Below are positions 36,991 through 49,659 of a stretch of 64,000 nt of DNA, in pieces. A program made the position numbers and the translations under genes. Within the stretch, counting starts at the first letter, position 1. Every line of letters begins with the position of its first letter. Under the pieces are notes generated by a model, which made no database searches, had not been told where the DNA came from, and worked only from the letters and a program-made list of their open reading frames with translations. Where the stretch lies: contig OY282609.1 of assembly GCA_958298945.1 (NCBI GenBank), forward strand, positions 11,576,326 to 11,640,325. Reading direction: 5' to 3'. The stretch comes from Atherix ibis (lineage: Eukaryota > Arthropoda > Insecta > Diptera > Athericidae).

Positions 36991-39589
36991 AGTGTAGTTT
37001 CTAAAACGTTCTGTATTGTATTTTGTGCAGAACAGTTTAGAGTTCAGAGTAGAAGTAATTATTATAACATAGTTAAAATAAAAATTTATTTTTATGTTCA
37101 TGAACGAATAAAGTGTTTTCTTTTTATTCAGTCGATTAAGGGTAACAAAAAGAACGTTTCGGAACAATGCTCTATTCCTTCACTTTATGTGGTTAGTACA
37201 CCAAAGTAGCAGTATTCGGACTTTTCCGGTGGACTCTATCATTTCTGAAAGTGGTCGAAAACCTATCATACACCATCTTTACAAATAATCCCGTATTAAC
37301 TTTCGTTAATAAAAACCTTTATTCTTCAAAAAAAAAAAACGCATTTTTCTTCTAAAAAAAATTTGGCTAGCCTTGCCAAATAGCGTCATGGTCATGGCAC
37401 TACATAATGCCCTCTGGCTCCTATTTCAGAGACCTCACAACAACAACAAAAATAACGTTTGCAACGAACGTTTATAACTCGAACAAGATTTTCTAATCGT
37501 CAATAAATAAAGTAAATATAAGAAGCCACTTACAAGTTGACAAAAATTATTTATTTTGAAAAGTTTTTACTTGCACTAATAAAGGTGCATACTTGCAAGT
37601 TACGAGTACTAAACTTAAATTTAATCCAATCGACATACTCGAGTTTTATTCATGTAAGCATTCTCATATTATTGAATTAAAAAGTTTACCATAATAAATT
37701 TGGAAAATTTGATAGCAATATTAAAAGTGATATTTTTCTTTAAAAAAAAACTGTAATAAAAAAAATTATGTTTTTTGCAATTTTTAAGGATTTAAAAAAC
37801 TTTTAATGGATTTGTTAAAAAATTACGCATTTTTCCTTTTGAGAAATTAACTAAAAATTTTAATTTGATGAAAAAGTGATAGTGAAATAATTTGACGACT
37901 TTGAAAAAACCTTTAACATGAATAAAAAATTAAAAAAATAAAATTGTCACGGAGGATATCCTCATGAGGGTAAAGGCAAAAGAAATCTACAAGTAGTCGC
38001 CTATTCTTCGATAATAGATGGGCAGTAGTCAGTTATTAAATTAACTCACAAGTCATTTGGTTTGGAGATGGCTGTAAACTGATACGCAATTAAATTTTAA
38101 CGAGCATATAAGGACGAGATTTATGAATAAATCCACACAATAATTTTTATTTTAGATTCGATAGTCACCCTCTCATCTACCACCACTGATAACATCTCAA
38201 GGCCCCTCTGGAGCCATTTGCTATATTCCATTACTATTCACATAATTTTCCTCATCCCCATGGGAAAGAATTGATTTTCCAAATGAATAGCAAAAATGAT
38301 TCGAGGATATAGCATCGTTAATGATGTCACTTTAGTGTGATGTCAAATGGAAAATCATACGCAATTGCATATCACATGTACAATTTAAATAAATTTTCTT
38401 ATAATAGGACATAGCAAATTTTTTGAGGAGGTTGTTTTTTCTATCTTAATTTTCATTGAATCATGCATAAGGCAATTTTATACTCAAAATAATACTCAAT
38501 CATTTGAGGATACTATATTTGGTTGAGTTTGTTTTTTACTTTATTTTACGTATTTAGAATTGTTTTTTTAGGTATCAAATTCAAGATTCTTTTGATTATA
38601 GCTTTTATGCCAGCATATTTTGGGTATTATCATTACGGAGGCCAAAAAATTCTTACATTTTATTCAAATTCAATAAAATTTATAATTATTCAAAGAAAAA
38701 TAAAATAAGAAAAGCTTTTCAAAGTTAATATAAAGTTTTTTTGTTTTCCACTATTTTCTTTTGAAAATACAAAATGGCCTACTTCAATTTTATTGGTAAG
38801 CTTTTTAAAAGGATTACAAATTTTCTTATCAAATACAATTACCCAATAAAAAACGGTTTGTTTATAGAAATTTTTTGTGTTTATTTGTATTTTGTAACAA
38901 ATTTTTCAATAATATACCTTTTACCAACAAAAAAACGCTACACTTTATTGAAAAGAATAAAAGAATGTTATAAAATAATCAATTCACTAAATGTAAAGGA
39001 TACTTTCTTATTAAGATAAAAGCTTTTGAATTAACATGGAGTAATTTTTCTGTAACTATTGTAAATTGCATATTCTTCCAATTTATATGGAAATTATATT
39101 GGATATTGAAAAATCTATTTGCATATAATATTGATTTAAGTTATTTTTAGATACACCGTTTAAAACATTTTTAACAAAAAAACACCAACAAAATACGGAT
39201 TGTAGCTTTTGGGTTTATTTTACTTTGGAAATTTTTATATTTTTCCGAACATTCTTGCCGACGATATTGAAAAAAACTTGTTTTTTTATCCCAACTAAAA
39301 AATAAATTTTCGATGATAAGAAAAAAACACCTAATTTTTTATACGCATGGAACTTAAATCTTTTATACTTTCGAGAAAATATAGCCCACGTAAATAGACG
39401 ATTATCCCTTTCATTATCTAAAAAGTATATCCAAATATACAGATTATGAAAAATAAAATTTATTAAGCTTAAAATTTGCCATTTAATAATATTATTTAAT
39501 TAATATAATAAAAAAATGCAGTGTTTTTTTTATTATATTAATTAAATAACATTTACTTGCTGAAACAACAGGCTTTGGATGCTAATTTT
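36991..39589. other. Spacer; less AT-rich patches but no readable gene
   Basis: Patches around 37120-37270, 37370-37440 and 37950-38370 are less AT-rich, with no exon or transposon motif I can support. A fold-back with about 25-bp arms is at 39492-39548. Open plus-strand frames at 38523-38708 and 38774-39019 are Phe/Ile/Lys-rich, as expected from AT-rich noise. Confidence 0.45.
39492..39549. repeat. Fold-back, about 25-bp arms, 7-nt loop
   Basis: Arms TTATTTAATTAATATAATA plus an A-run, and the complement, flank TGCAGTG (39517-39523). It lies just outside the DD41D remnant that begins at about 39590. Confidence 0.85.
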
Positions 39590-40200
39590 TCGAAATAAAT
39601 TTTCTTCAACTATGAGGCACTTTACTCGTTCGGTGGATATTACAACAAGTAAAATTGCTATATATAAAAGGCGCTGAATACCTACAAGTAGCTATTGTAT
39701 TTGCGTATATTTTGGTCTAGAGGTGGTAATGGTCCCCATTTTTTTGAAAATGAAGAAAAAGAGACCATTACCTTCAATTCTGAGCACTAAAGACGTATTA
39801 TAATCAGTTTTCTTCAGCTCAAATTTAAAAATTTTAATCAAAACTTTAGGTGCTTTTAAAGAAATAACACCCTTAGCCAAACAACAAGGCAAATTTTGAA
39901 TTTATTATACGAAAAGATCTCAGGATACTTAATTTAAAGAATTTGTGATTACAATTAGTCTTTAAGATTGTACATATACTTTTTCTTTTAAAAATTCATA
40001 AAAGATTGTATTAACGTAGATAATTTCTAAACTTTGAAATATTTAAAAATCAACATTCATCAAGTAATATCCAATTTACAGTCCGTAGTGTACATAAAGT
40101 TCAACCAAAAAAAACTTCAAAATAATCGAGTGCTGCAAGAAGTTTTGCGATATCGATTTAAATAGTTTTATATTTTTTACAAAATGACAAAATTTATATA
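39590..40200 (+). pseudogene. DD41D-type transposase remnant, copy 4
   Basis: The plus strand reads SFGGYYNK-stop-NC (about 39628-39660) and GPHFFENEEKETITFNSEH (39730-39790), matching the block between the first and second catalytic Asp in the other copies. Beyond this the reading fades, and the boundaries are uncertain. Confidence 0.55.
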
Positions 40201-40899
40201 ATATAATAAATAAAAGTGTTAAACAAAATCTACTTTTAAAATATCTTTTATTTAACTATACTTTTAAAAGCTTAAATTGAATAATCATTTAATGTGTTGA
40301 TAATGACCTTATTTATGGCTAGATCATTAGCAGGGGCTAAATTTTCATTATGCATTTTATACCACAAAGTCTATCGAGTCCGATTTAACTAACAATCAAT
40401 TAGTACTGATCGTAGACATCATTGTTATATAATTTCTGAAATTTTATAGTTCCATTTTCGTAGCAAAAAAATCTCTAAATACTAGTATTTTTAAAGCAAA
40501 AGCTTTCACTTAATTATCATAAAATTGCTTATAGTGATTTAAATTGATTTTTTCACTTTTTTAATCAAATACAAAAAAGTTCAACTTTTTTAATAAACTA
40601 AATGTCACTTTTTTAATTTATTTAAAGAAACTCTTTCCGTATTATTTTTATTATGTAAAATGAACGTTGTAGTTCGAATTTGCTATAATTTTTTTTTAAA
40701 TATTTTATCTTAGTAGGTTGCAAAGAAGACTTGGGGAATTTTAAATGGAATAATAGACAATTGAACAACAAATCAAATTGTTCAACTTTATTTTGAAAAT
40801 CAATTGTTTTGATAAATGCTATGGCTACCAATTTTCAACAACATAGGATAGTAAGCAACCTACCTTGTGCCGGAGAATGACGTATGCGAGAGTACGCAG

Positions 40900-41390
40900 G
40901 AAACTCTATTAACATCAACAAGGGATGTTCGACACAACTTTTGCTATCAGGAAGGTCACTGCAAAGAAGGGAGCATTGGTCCATATTTTTTTTGAAAATG
41001 AAGACAGTATCACTGTTCCATTAATAATGCTCAATATCGCACGATATTGAGCACTATTATTGGTGCAGCTGCGGAAAACCATTCAACCTTGTGGTTGCAA
41101 CAAAATGGAGCAACGGCGCTGTTAAATTATATCTATGGCAAACGCATTTATTCGCTGAGAACCGATTTCAATTGGCCTCTGTATTTCTGCTTCTGTTGTT
41201 TTCTTTGGGAATATTTGATAAAAAGAGTGTACGTTAATAAACCAAGAAAGACAGCACTCCCAATGAAATCAAGGCCATAACACCTTAAATTTTGCGAAAG
41301 TTTATCGGAAATGTTTGGAAAGACCACTTGCGACATTACATTTTTCATTATTAAACTAAAAAGATTTCCCATAAATATACTAGAACTATT
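40900..41390 (+). pseudogene. DD41D-type transposase remnant, copy 5, with fold-back
   Basis: The plus strand reads SIGPYFFENED (40970-41003), LWLQQNGATAL (41090-41125, the FQQDGATSH motif with Asp changed to Asn), FNWPLYFCFCCFLWEYLIKRVYVNKPR (41165-41250, split here by decay) and a C-terminal piece with CRKFIGNVWKDHL-like sequence near 41290-41330. Catalytic residues are lost. The inverted repeat at 41023-41060 sits exactly where NSERYR should follow ITV. Confidence 0.62.
41023..41060. repeat. 17-bp inverted duplication inside the transposase remnant
   Basis: AATAATGCTCAATATCG (41023-41039) and CGATATTGAGCA-C-TATTAT (41042-41060) are complementary except for one inserted C, with a 2-nt loop. 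The right arm matches the expected RY(R)AL of the transposase. Confidence 0.85.
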
Positions 41391-43379
41391 AAAGAATAAA
41401 AATAATAATTATCGCTTTAAAAAAATGTTTAAACAATTCAAACCGCAACGTTCATTTTGCGCCACCCTGTATAATAATAAAAATATATAAGTTTAATATT
41501 TTCAAACATATGTGAAAATTTAAGGAATTTAAAATTTTGTTATTATCATCAGTAATTTACTATTACGAGTATAAATAAATATTCATAAAAATAATCAATT
41601 TTGTACATCGTTTTTACATAAATTCCATGATACTCGTGGTAAAGAGAAGGTTACATTTTCTTCGCCCTTATTTATAATCAATATGCTTGCAATACGTCTT
41701 TGTATTAGTATATTCCAATTGAAATACATGTTAATATTCTTTTATTGTATTTATTTATTCTACCTTCAAATCTATCTATGAATATAACTAATAGATAGAT
41801 TTGAAGCTAAAATAATGAAATACAGTAAGAAACCAAAAACAAAAAAAGCTCTGAACTACAGTAAGAAACCAAAAGCGAAAACAGACAATCTGATACAATT
41901 TCCTAAAGCAAATATTCAAATTCTGAAAAGGACGAATCTTAAAAAAATTGTACGCAAGGTTATTCCGGTATTATGATGAAAGCCAATCAATTTTGCAAAT
42001 AACTTTGGTTTTTATACAAAAATTATTTTCTAAAATCGAAGGTAAAAAATATTATTAGTATTCATGAAATGTTACCCAATATAATTATAATTGAAGCTTT
42101 TCTAATGCCTTACACCAATGGACGTTTTATCAGGAATATCGTACAAACAGAGTAGGTACAGTTAGATTTTCGTAAAATTCCGCATTAATTTGTCTGTGAC
42201 AAAATATCCTCAAAATAAATAAAGTTGAAAATTTTTTATTGAAAATTATAAATATAAATTTACTATAGGATATTTATTCTAAAATTGTAGAGAAAAAAAT
42301 ATGGTGTAAAAAATCATTGTTTCATTTGTAAAAAATTTCAGGATTTTTAAAAATTATACCGTTTGTTAAGTATTTAGTCAATAAGTATAAAAATATTGGA
42401 TATCTTCATTTAATATGAGGAAATATCTAATTTTAATTCTTTTTAAAAATATTTTACGGATATTTAGAGAAATTTCGAAAATTCTTAATATTTGTTAGGG
42501 CATTTTTTAGCACAAAAAAAGTACTTAAAATAAATGCACAGAATTTTTTAAATTAATTTATAAATAAGTATCAACAAAAGAGTTGGTTGTATAAAAATGT
42601 ATATAAAATGTTTTATAAATAAATTAAAAATAAAGTTCAGGCTATAATAAAAATTAAATAAAATATGCGACTACGACAAATTGCTGCTACTACAAATAAA
42701 ATAAAAAATAAAAATATTAAATTATATTAAAAAAATTTTTGAATACAAAATCACCAATAAGATATATTAAATTTTGAAAGAAACACACATTTTGTCTGAA
42801 AGCTCAGTCGTTCTTTATTGAAATATATTTTAAAGACTTAACCATTTACCTCACTTTATGAGTCAGAATGCCAATAGCAGAGTTAAGGTGTATCAAAGCA
42901 GTTATTAACCATCGCATTAGACTGCCAAAAGGAACTCATAGGACATTCTCGGTGTACTAAATCTTAATCGAAACTGGTCGAAAACTCTGTATCTTCATAA
43001 AAATCCAATAACTATTATTTACAATAATCTTTGTTTTGATAATTATCTTTCCATAATTTAGTCAAAACTATTATCACAAACACCAACTCGGAAAGAAATT
43101 CATCCTCCTTATTTCTAATAATTTCAACATTAGAGACAGATACACATACTTACACTCTCTTCCTCCACATCTAAACTTTCTTTCCACTTCCATTTTGGAA
43201 GCCGTGATTGGGAGCAGTGTTGAGAATATATGGGAGTAGTGCTGAGAAAAAAAACGGACCTTGCGTTGATGTCCGGTTCATGTGGCAATAATGGAAAATG
43301 AAATGCTAATCAGTTGGCGGGAGAAACTCTTTACAATTCCATGTCCACAATCTTCAATTCTGGTTTATGAGATGGAGAG
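41391..43379. other. AT-rich region, nothing recognised
   Basis: It contains the fold-back at 41764-41806. The patch at 42840-43380 is less AT-rich but not readable as a gene; the right part of it may be decayed jockey sequence. Confidence 0.45.
41764..41806. repeat. Fold-back, 16-bp perfect arms, 11-nt loop
   Basis: Arms CTTCAAATCTATCTAT (41764-41779) and ATAGATAGATTTGAAG (41791-41806). No coding context found. Confidence 0.85.
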
Positions 43380-43976
43380 GAAAGGTAAATGAATAGAAAA
43401 GTGCTCACATTACTTTTACTCTTTGCCAAAATCAATCTACCCTGCAATATAATTTTACAATCTACTAAAGTACATTATTGAGGCCTTCACCTAGACAAGA
43501 GATTAATATGGAATCCACATACTAGACTAAAAAGAGTTGAAGGTAACAGACGTTAACGTTCCAATTCCTATCGCATCCAGGCTTTACAAGCCAAGATCCT
43601 GCGTAAAATTTTTAATACCCCTTTTTATGCTCTTACTAATAATAAACATCGCGATCTTATTGTTCGCTTTGTTCAGGACCTGTGCATTTTCCGTAATATC
43701 AAGATAATCCACTTGTAAGAGAACTTTTCTCTATTACCGTCCTCGGAAACATTTATCGGAAACTGAAAAGACAATAGTCTCTTGATTTTTTAAAATTTTC
43801 TAATGGTCATTCTTTGGAGAAAGAGAGGTGGGTGTTTACTGATTCGTTGGAGAAAGAGAGGTGGGTGTTTACTGATACTTCGTATGGAATAATATTATTA
43901 ATTAATTATTGATGTAAATGTATTTGTTACATAACAATTATTTTTGCAAATATAAATACAATTTTAAAAAAAAATT
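43380..43976 (+). mobile_element. Jockey-type 3' tail fragment, the only plus-strand copy
   Basis: The plus strand reads KSAHITFTLCQ (about 43400-43435), RQEINMESTY (about 43495-43530, cf. RFTWNPHT), IQALQAKILRKIFNTPFYALTNNKHRDLIV (43580-43670, in pieces), then a tail with KRGGCLL. It ends with an A-run at about 43968-43976. A 30-bp segment (43814-43843) is repeated at 43847-43876. Confidence 0.68.
43814..43876 (+). repeat. Tandem duplication, 30-bp unit at 33-bp spacing
   Basis: TTGGAGAAAGAGAGGTGGGT plus TGTTTACTGAT-type sequence occurs at 43814-43843 and again at 43847-43876. It lies at the very end of the jockey ORF. Confidence 0.9.
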
Positions 43977-46148
43977 TTTTGAATAAAAAATATGTAAGAC
44001 AATTCTTTAAAATTTTATGCAAATTTTCTTTATATTTTTTTTTGAGAATTAGTCCTTTTTGAAATCCGCAACGAATAATATTGTTGGTTTTAAAATAAGT
44101 TCTCCTATTTTACTTTGGAGATTTTCATAATATGAATATCTTCAACATATTTCACTTCGAAATATTTGGTATGATTTCAAGAGCAGTACTGTATAAGAAC
44201 AATATGTATGCCAGCAGGATAATACAGTATCATTCAGAAATGGAATAGTCCATGTGCTGTTGTCAACTTTGTCACGTGCAGTTGCAAGTTTGTATTCATT
44301 TTAAAGTTTCATGTATATTATGTACCACATAATCACGTAAATATATTAAAAAAAGAATAATTTATTTTCCTCTCTTTTTTGCCTACTGTCTGGTAATTTT
44401 TTTTTTTATTACAAATAGCAATTATTGTTGTCATTTAAAGAAAAAAGAAGGAATATATTATAGAAATTCATACATTTATCAAATACATCCTTTTACAAAA
44501 GGCTCTTTTATGGGAGTGCATTTACAAAACTCTACCCTGTGTTATCCATTTAAAGGTTTTTGAACCGAACCGTAAATATTCCGATTAATCACGTTGTCTT
44601 TATTGTTATTGGCAAAAACATCTATTTTTCGATTAGTTTCGATATCGTTGCGTAACTGTTCGATTGAAAATTTTGAAATTTGTAAAATGCCATATTATAG
44701 ATTATGCAATTTAAATCAAATTAAAAAGATTTTCTCTAAGTTTTCTTCTTCTTTTTATCGATTATGTATGATTTTAAAATGTAAATAAATCGGATAATGT
44801 TGAAAACTGATAGTAAATGTAACTACAAATATATAGAAGATTTTACAAAAAAACTATTATTTAACTTTGTAATGAATAAAATATTTAGCGAAATAAAAAT
44901 AATTGAAAAAAATGTACCTTAAATTTAGTGCAGTCAGTACAGTCAGTGATTTTGTATCGCCACTATTCGTTTCATGGCTGACGTAATACGTGTATGTCTG
45001 ATTAGTCAGCTCCTTTGTCCACCAACGTCACAAATCAGTCTATTAGATTGACGATTCAGCCATATCAGCCAACGTTATAAAAAATCAGGCTATTGTGCAA
45101 GCAGTCAGATTTGGGATGGATCCTAGCGTCATTTTGACGTCACGTTGGCTGACGTCTGCCAATTTAGCTGACGGTCTAATGGCACCTTAACGATAAATCA
45201 TATGAATTCATACAATTTTATTGAAGTAAATATTTTTGTTTAAATTTCTAATAAAAAAAAATAATGATAAATAAATTCAAAAAATAGTCACATGACGTAA
45301 AAACATTTTATTATAGTTTTAAAAAAGAAATATTTTGAAAATTGAAATATAAATATGTGACTTTAATCGAATATTTTCAAACATGCACTCGTGTATACGA
45401 AGACAAGATTTCGATAGTAGTCGATCCGTTTTTTCAATTTTATTTGGTTATCATAGAATATAGGGGAAATTTTCTACATCGTTAATTCATATTTATATTA
45501 TTCGCCTTAACCAATACTGAATATATTTTTTTATCTAAATTGGCTTTTCACACTCGTGCAGTTCAATGAGTCCACAAATTACGTTAGGGAGTTCTCGATA
45601 AAAGGTTAGCACAAATAGAAAATTGATTTTCTTAATACTATTATTTGGGCGGTTTTCATCACTTCCAAGACCATGAAATCAATACACTTGCTCATCTGTA
45701 AAATGATCACCGCACATATTCAATTATATTCTATCGAAATCATATTGTCACTGGTACACTTTAGCTATACAAACATGTGTACTTGTAGCTCTGTAACTGG
45801 TTATCATTATAGCAAAAATATTTGTACATAAACAATGTCCAAACTGAGAACAGACATTTGCAATTTTTTTATTCTTTTTGAAGGCAGATAACTAAAAAAA
45901 AACTGCCAGCCTCTTATGGCATATTTCATTATTTCAATATCTACTTCCGTATTAGTTCCGAATTATCGAGTTCGGTACAACCTATTAAATTGCACACAAC
46001 AAATAACAAAAAATTAAGGCCTAATAGTATATTATCAATTTCTGGAGAAACTTCAAATACCAGCTATAATTTTATGGTAATAACAATTTTTTGAGAGTTG
46101 ATCTAATTGATTGCAATTTATTTTCAATGTCATATCCTTTTTATTTAC
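43977..46148. other. Spacer containing a TGACG/TCAG-rich block
   Basis: Mostly AT-rich. The block 44930-45190 is much richer in G+C and is listed separately. 45440-45780 is slightly less AT-rich but unreadable. No gene supported. Confidence 0.45.
44930..45190. promoter_or_regulatory. Cluster of TGACG/GTCAG motifs with a perfect CRE palindrome
   Basis: In 260 bp there are many copies of TGACG, CTGAC or their complements, including GCAGTCAGTACAGTCAGTG, GGCTGACGTAA, GTTGGCTGACGTC, and a perfect CRE (TGACGTCA) at 45135-45142. The block is sharply less AT-rich than both flanks. CRE/ATF or bZIP binding is inferred from the motif only. Another explanation is a MITE with internal repeats. Confidence 0.35.
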
Positions 46149-47950
46149 GATTATCCAATTGGTGCTTTGAAAACCCACTTATATAATAAATCAGATTTTT
46201 TAATTTTATTTAATTAAATTGCTTAAATCTTTCTATTATATGAGTATATAAAATATAACATTATTGAAATGGCTGCTATGAGACATCTTGTAGGACTCGA
46301 TCATTTTGATATCATCAATTAATAATGACTTTTTCGAACATTTCCTTTCATATGGAAATTTTTCCTTCCTAATATAACTCTATATAATTAATATTTATAA
46401 ACATTTTCAATATGAATCTAATTTTTTTTAAATGTCAAAAAGAACAATAATATATATAAAAACGATAGGGAACAGAGAAAAAAAATTGTATATGAATTGA
46501 CAATCCTTCGAGTTCTTCTTCTCTTCATAAGCATCTTTTCTTTTTCATTTAAATTTACTTTATTATTATTCTACCTTATACTTTCGTTCAAATTATTAGT
46601 TGTTCCTTAATTCTATTTTGATGATATCATAATGGTTAATTTTTTAAATAACTAATCTTATCTTCATTTAAATAATTATCTTAAACCTAAAGCCAATACG
46701 CAGTTTTTATAATATCGCCCACCATGTGCAAATGACTTCACCATGGCGAAAGTTTAAATGTGCAAATTTGGCATCTTGCCGCTTAACTATTGTATAATAT
46801 TATACACAATATGTCCTCTAATAAATTTATCTTCAGGTTTAAGTCGATATTTTTATTATTTATTTATTCTATTTAATTATTTAGATATTTCACGTGAATT
46901 ATTTAGATGATTTAATTCACTTGTTCCTATTTTAATATTAAACTACGACAGAACATTTGCGTTATTAATGTAATTAATATTTGGCAAGCCAGTTTAAATG
47001 ATTAAGCAATTATTTGTACAAATATATCACATTTTTAATATTTGTATAGTACGCGACAGTTACACAAAATTAACTTTAATTCTAGTACGCTTAGTCGACT
47101 TCGCTGACTGACGCTGTATGCCCTTGTAAATTCAGATCATCCTGATGATGCTGGCTCATTCGGGTTCTCTTTATATCATACGATCGTACGACGGATCGGT
47201 TTCGCCACTGATTCGACGAAGAGCCATCGAATCATAGAATTTACTGGACGTAGTGCTGCCACAGACACCAAAACTGACCGAAAACTACATGCATTATCTT
47301 GCTGATTTCTGAGCCACCTATTTAAATTTTAGGTAACGGTCAAATCATCAATACTATCGCCAAGGCTACCATAATAATCACTTGATGGGTGTTAGTTTGA
47401 AAGTGCTCTAAAATTAGAGAATGTTATGCGCTAATACTTCTTTTTCTGTTATTATACAAGAAAAAAAGTGCAGCAGCGTCAAATCAGATGATCTTGAGAG
47501 CTAATTGGGCACTTGTCACGCAATTTATTCCAAATACATCATGTTGTGTAACTTTTAGATCCATTTTCTTAAAATCACATATGGTTTATATAATAGTTTT
47601 CTAGTAAAAATTAAAGAAAAAAGTAAGTTCAAAGATATATGGGCCAATTTTCAAAGCTATACGGGACAATGACACCTTCAGACCGAAATGCATACCAGAC
47701 AATCATTTTTTTGCAAATATAATAGTTTTTTCCACTGTCAATTATACATTTTTAAAGTCTCATATATGATAATTTTGTTTATTGATGTATTTGTCAGGCA
47801 ATAAATGAACCTCATCGCTAAAAAAATTTTATTCAAATAATCAGCATCCAAAGCATATTGTTTCAGCAACCAATCGGTATATCTTCCGCGTATTCTATGA
47901 TCAAATAAACAATCTATAAAATAAAATGGCAACTTTTAAATTAATCAAAT
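46149..47950 (-). mobile_element. DD41D-type transposon, copy 6, with a foreign block inside
   Basis: The left end GATTATCCAATTGGTGCTTTG (46149) matches copy 2 up to about 46350. Homology resumes at about 47390 (AAAGTGCTCTAAAATTAGAG, cf. 14085-14115) and runs to about 47900. The minus strand reads YTDWLLKQYALDADYLNKIF, then across a one-base loss in a T-run SDEVHLLPDKYINKQNYHI (first Asp kept), then IALKIGPYIFE near 47640. The intervening 46350-47390 is not in the other copies. The right terminal repeat was not found. Confidence 0.62.
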
Positions 47951-49659
47951 GTGATCTTAAATAATTATATTTATTTAATATCTGTTAAATACCTGGCTTA
48001 TAGTTTCCGAACTATAAAATAAATAATCCGGTATTAATAAGAATTTATTGTCCTTTCGTACTGAAAGGACAACTATTAGCGCAACATTTAAAATCTTTAT
48101 AATTATATCCTTAAATAAGGATATAGCATCGAAATTATTTGTATTTTGTATAATAATAGGACAAACGGGTTCCTTAAGGCATGGCGCTACTTTACATATC
48201 ATAACATACCAAGCACATTCTCTTTGAAAAACTTAATTTTATATATTTTAAATATTTTACCATAGTAATAATAAATCAAAACTATAATCATTGTTTTTTT
48301 TATTTTATATTCAAAGTGCGTCTATCAAAAATACAAAGCAAATTAAGCTTCTTTTAACAAAATTTCTAATTTTTGAATATAATTTTTTTATAAAATTAAT
48401 ATATTTTTTTTTTATTTTTTACATTCAGACGTAAAAATAACGAAAACCTAAAAGTGCTCATTGTTACGAAAAATTCAAGTTCCATCATGCGTTAGCTTTT
48501 ATTTAAAAGAAGGTTCAAAAAAATCTTATGTATTTTTTTAAATATATTTATTTTCTAATTTTGGAGAAATTGAAAATTTTCAGTATAAATAAGTTATTAA
48601 AAAACTATCATTATATTGTGTAAAAAATGTTATTTTATAAAATTACTTATTTTATAAAAGTTTCTTTTTTTCAATATTGGTTACTTATTTTATAAGAGTG
48701 CAAATTTAAAAATATTAAATTTTTAATATTTAATTCTTTTAAAATCTTAAAAAATTTTTTTATAATTAAAATCTTATAAAATTCTTTTAAAATCTTAAAA
48801 ATTTTTAATATTTAATTCTTTTAAAATCTTAATAAAAAAAAAACTCTTTTAAAATCTTAAAAAGAGTTTTCTTAAAAAAGTATTTAAAATACTTCTGCAT
48901 TTACTGTAAATAATTAAATTTTCTAAATTATTTGCTAAAACACAATATCCTGTATAGATAAATTTTTCTTTTATATTATATAAAAGAGGAACCATTCCAC
49001 TTCATAAGTTATAATAGTTTCAAATTTCCATATTTCACTTAAAAACTTTTTTGAATATTAATTATATGTGGGTAAATGTATGGGTGGATGTATGTGGTAG
49101 TAATAAATATTGAGGTGAATTTATGAAAATTAAATGAAAACTATTTAAATGTGAATTTAATTGTTTCCTAACCATATGCAAGAAAGTTCATCAATTACAA
49201 AAAAAAAAAACCCTTTTGACCCAATTTCAAGGACCAAAACACAAAATATCTCTTTCGATAGATGTAGGTATAGTAGAAAAGTAATATTTTTTGCATAAAT
49301 TTTATTTTAATTACGTTTTTTGAAAAAAATTATTTAAATTTAATTCTTTAATTACAACGCATATTTCAGTCAGTATAAATTAATTTACAAAAAAGACGAT
49401 AAAACTAGCTTCGAAAAATTATAGGGGCATTTCTTTCCTTTAGACAGCATACAAATATTTTGTCCACCATCCTAAAGCTTAGATTATGTATTAAGATTTA
49501 TAAATTTATACGCATACAATTTTTCGCTTTACACTAAACTAGATTTTGTTAGTTTTTTAAATTTTCATCACTTTGCATATGTTAAAATAACAACAATAAA
49601 TATTAAATTATTAAATTTAAAAAAATTTATCACAAATAAAATATATACGAATGAATGCA
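47951..49659. other. AT-rich region with local tandem A/T repeats
   Basis: 48715-48870 consists of imperfect tandem copies of a unit around TTCTTTTAAAATCTTAA, ending in a hairpin (AAACTCTTTT...AAAAGAGTTTT). A short hairpin TGTCCTTTC-GTACT-GAAAGGACA is at about 48049-48071. No gene. Confidence 0.5.

Noticed and set aside
38523..39019. Two hydrophobic plus-strand frames resembling membrane proteins
   Set aside because: Phe/Ile/Tyr/Lys richness is expected from AT-rich DNA. There is no GC-biased third position, splice signal or motif.
47335..47397. Short minus-strand reading HPSSDYYGSLGDSIDDLTVT as a terminal exon
   Set aside because: It lies at the edge of DD41D copy 6, has a stop immediately upstream and no in-phase acceptor.
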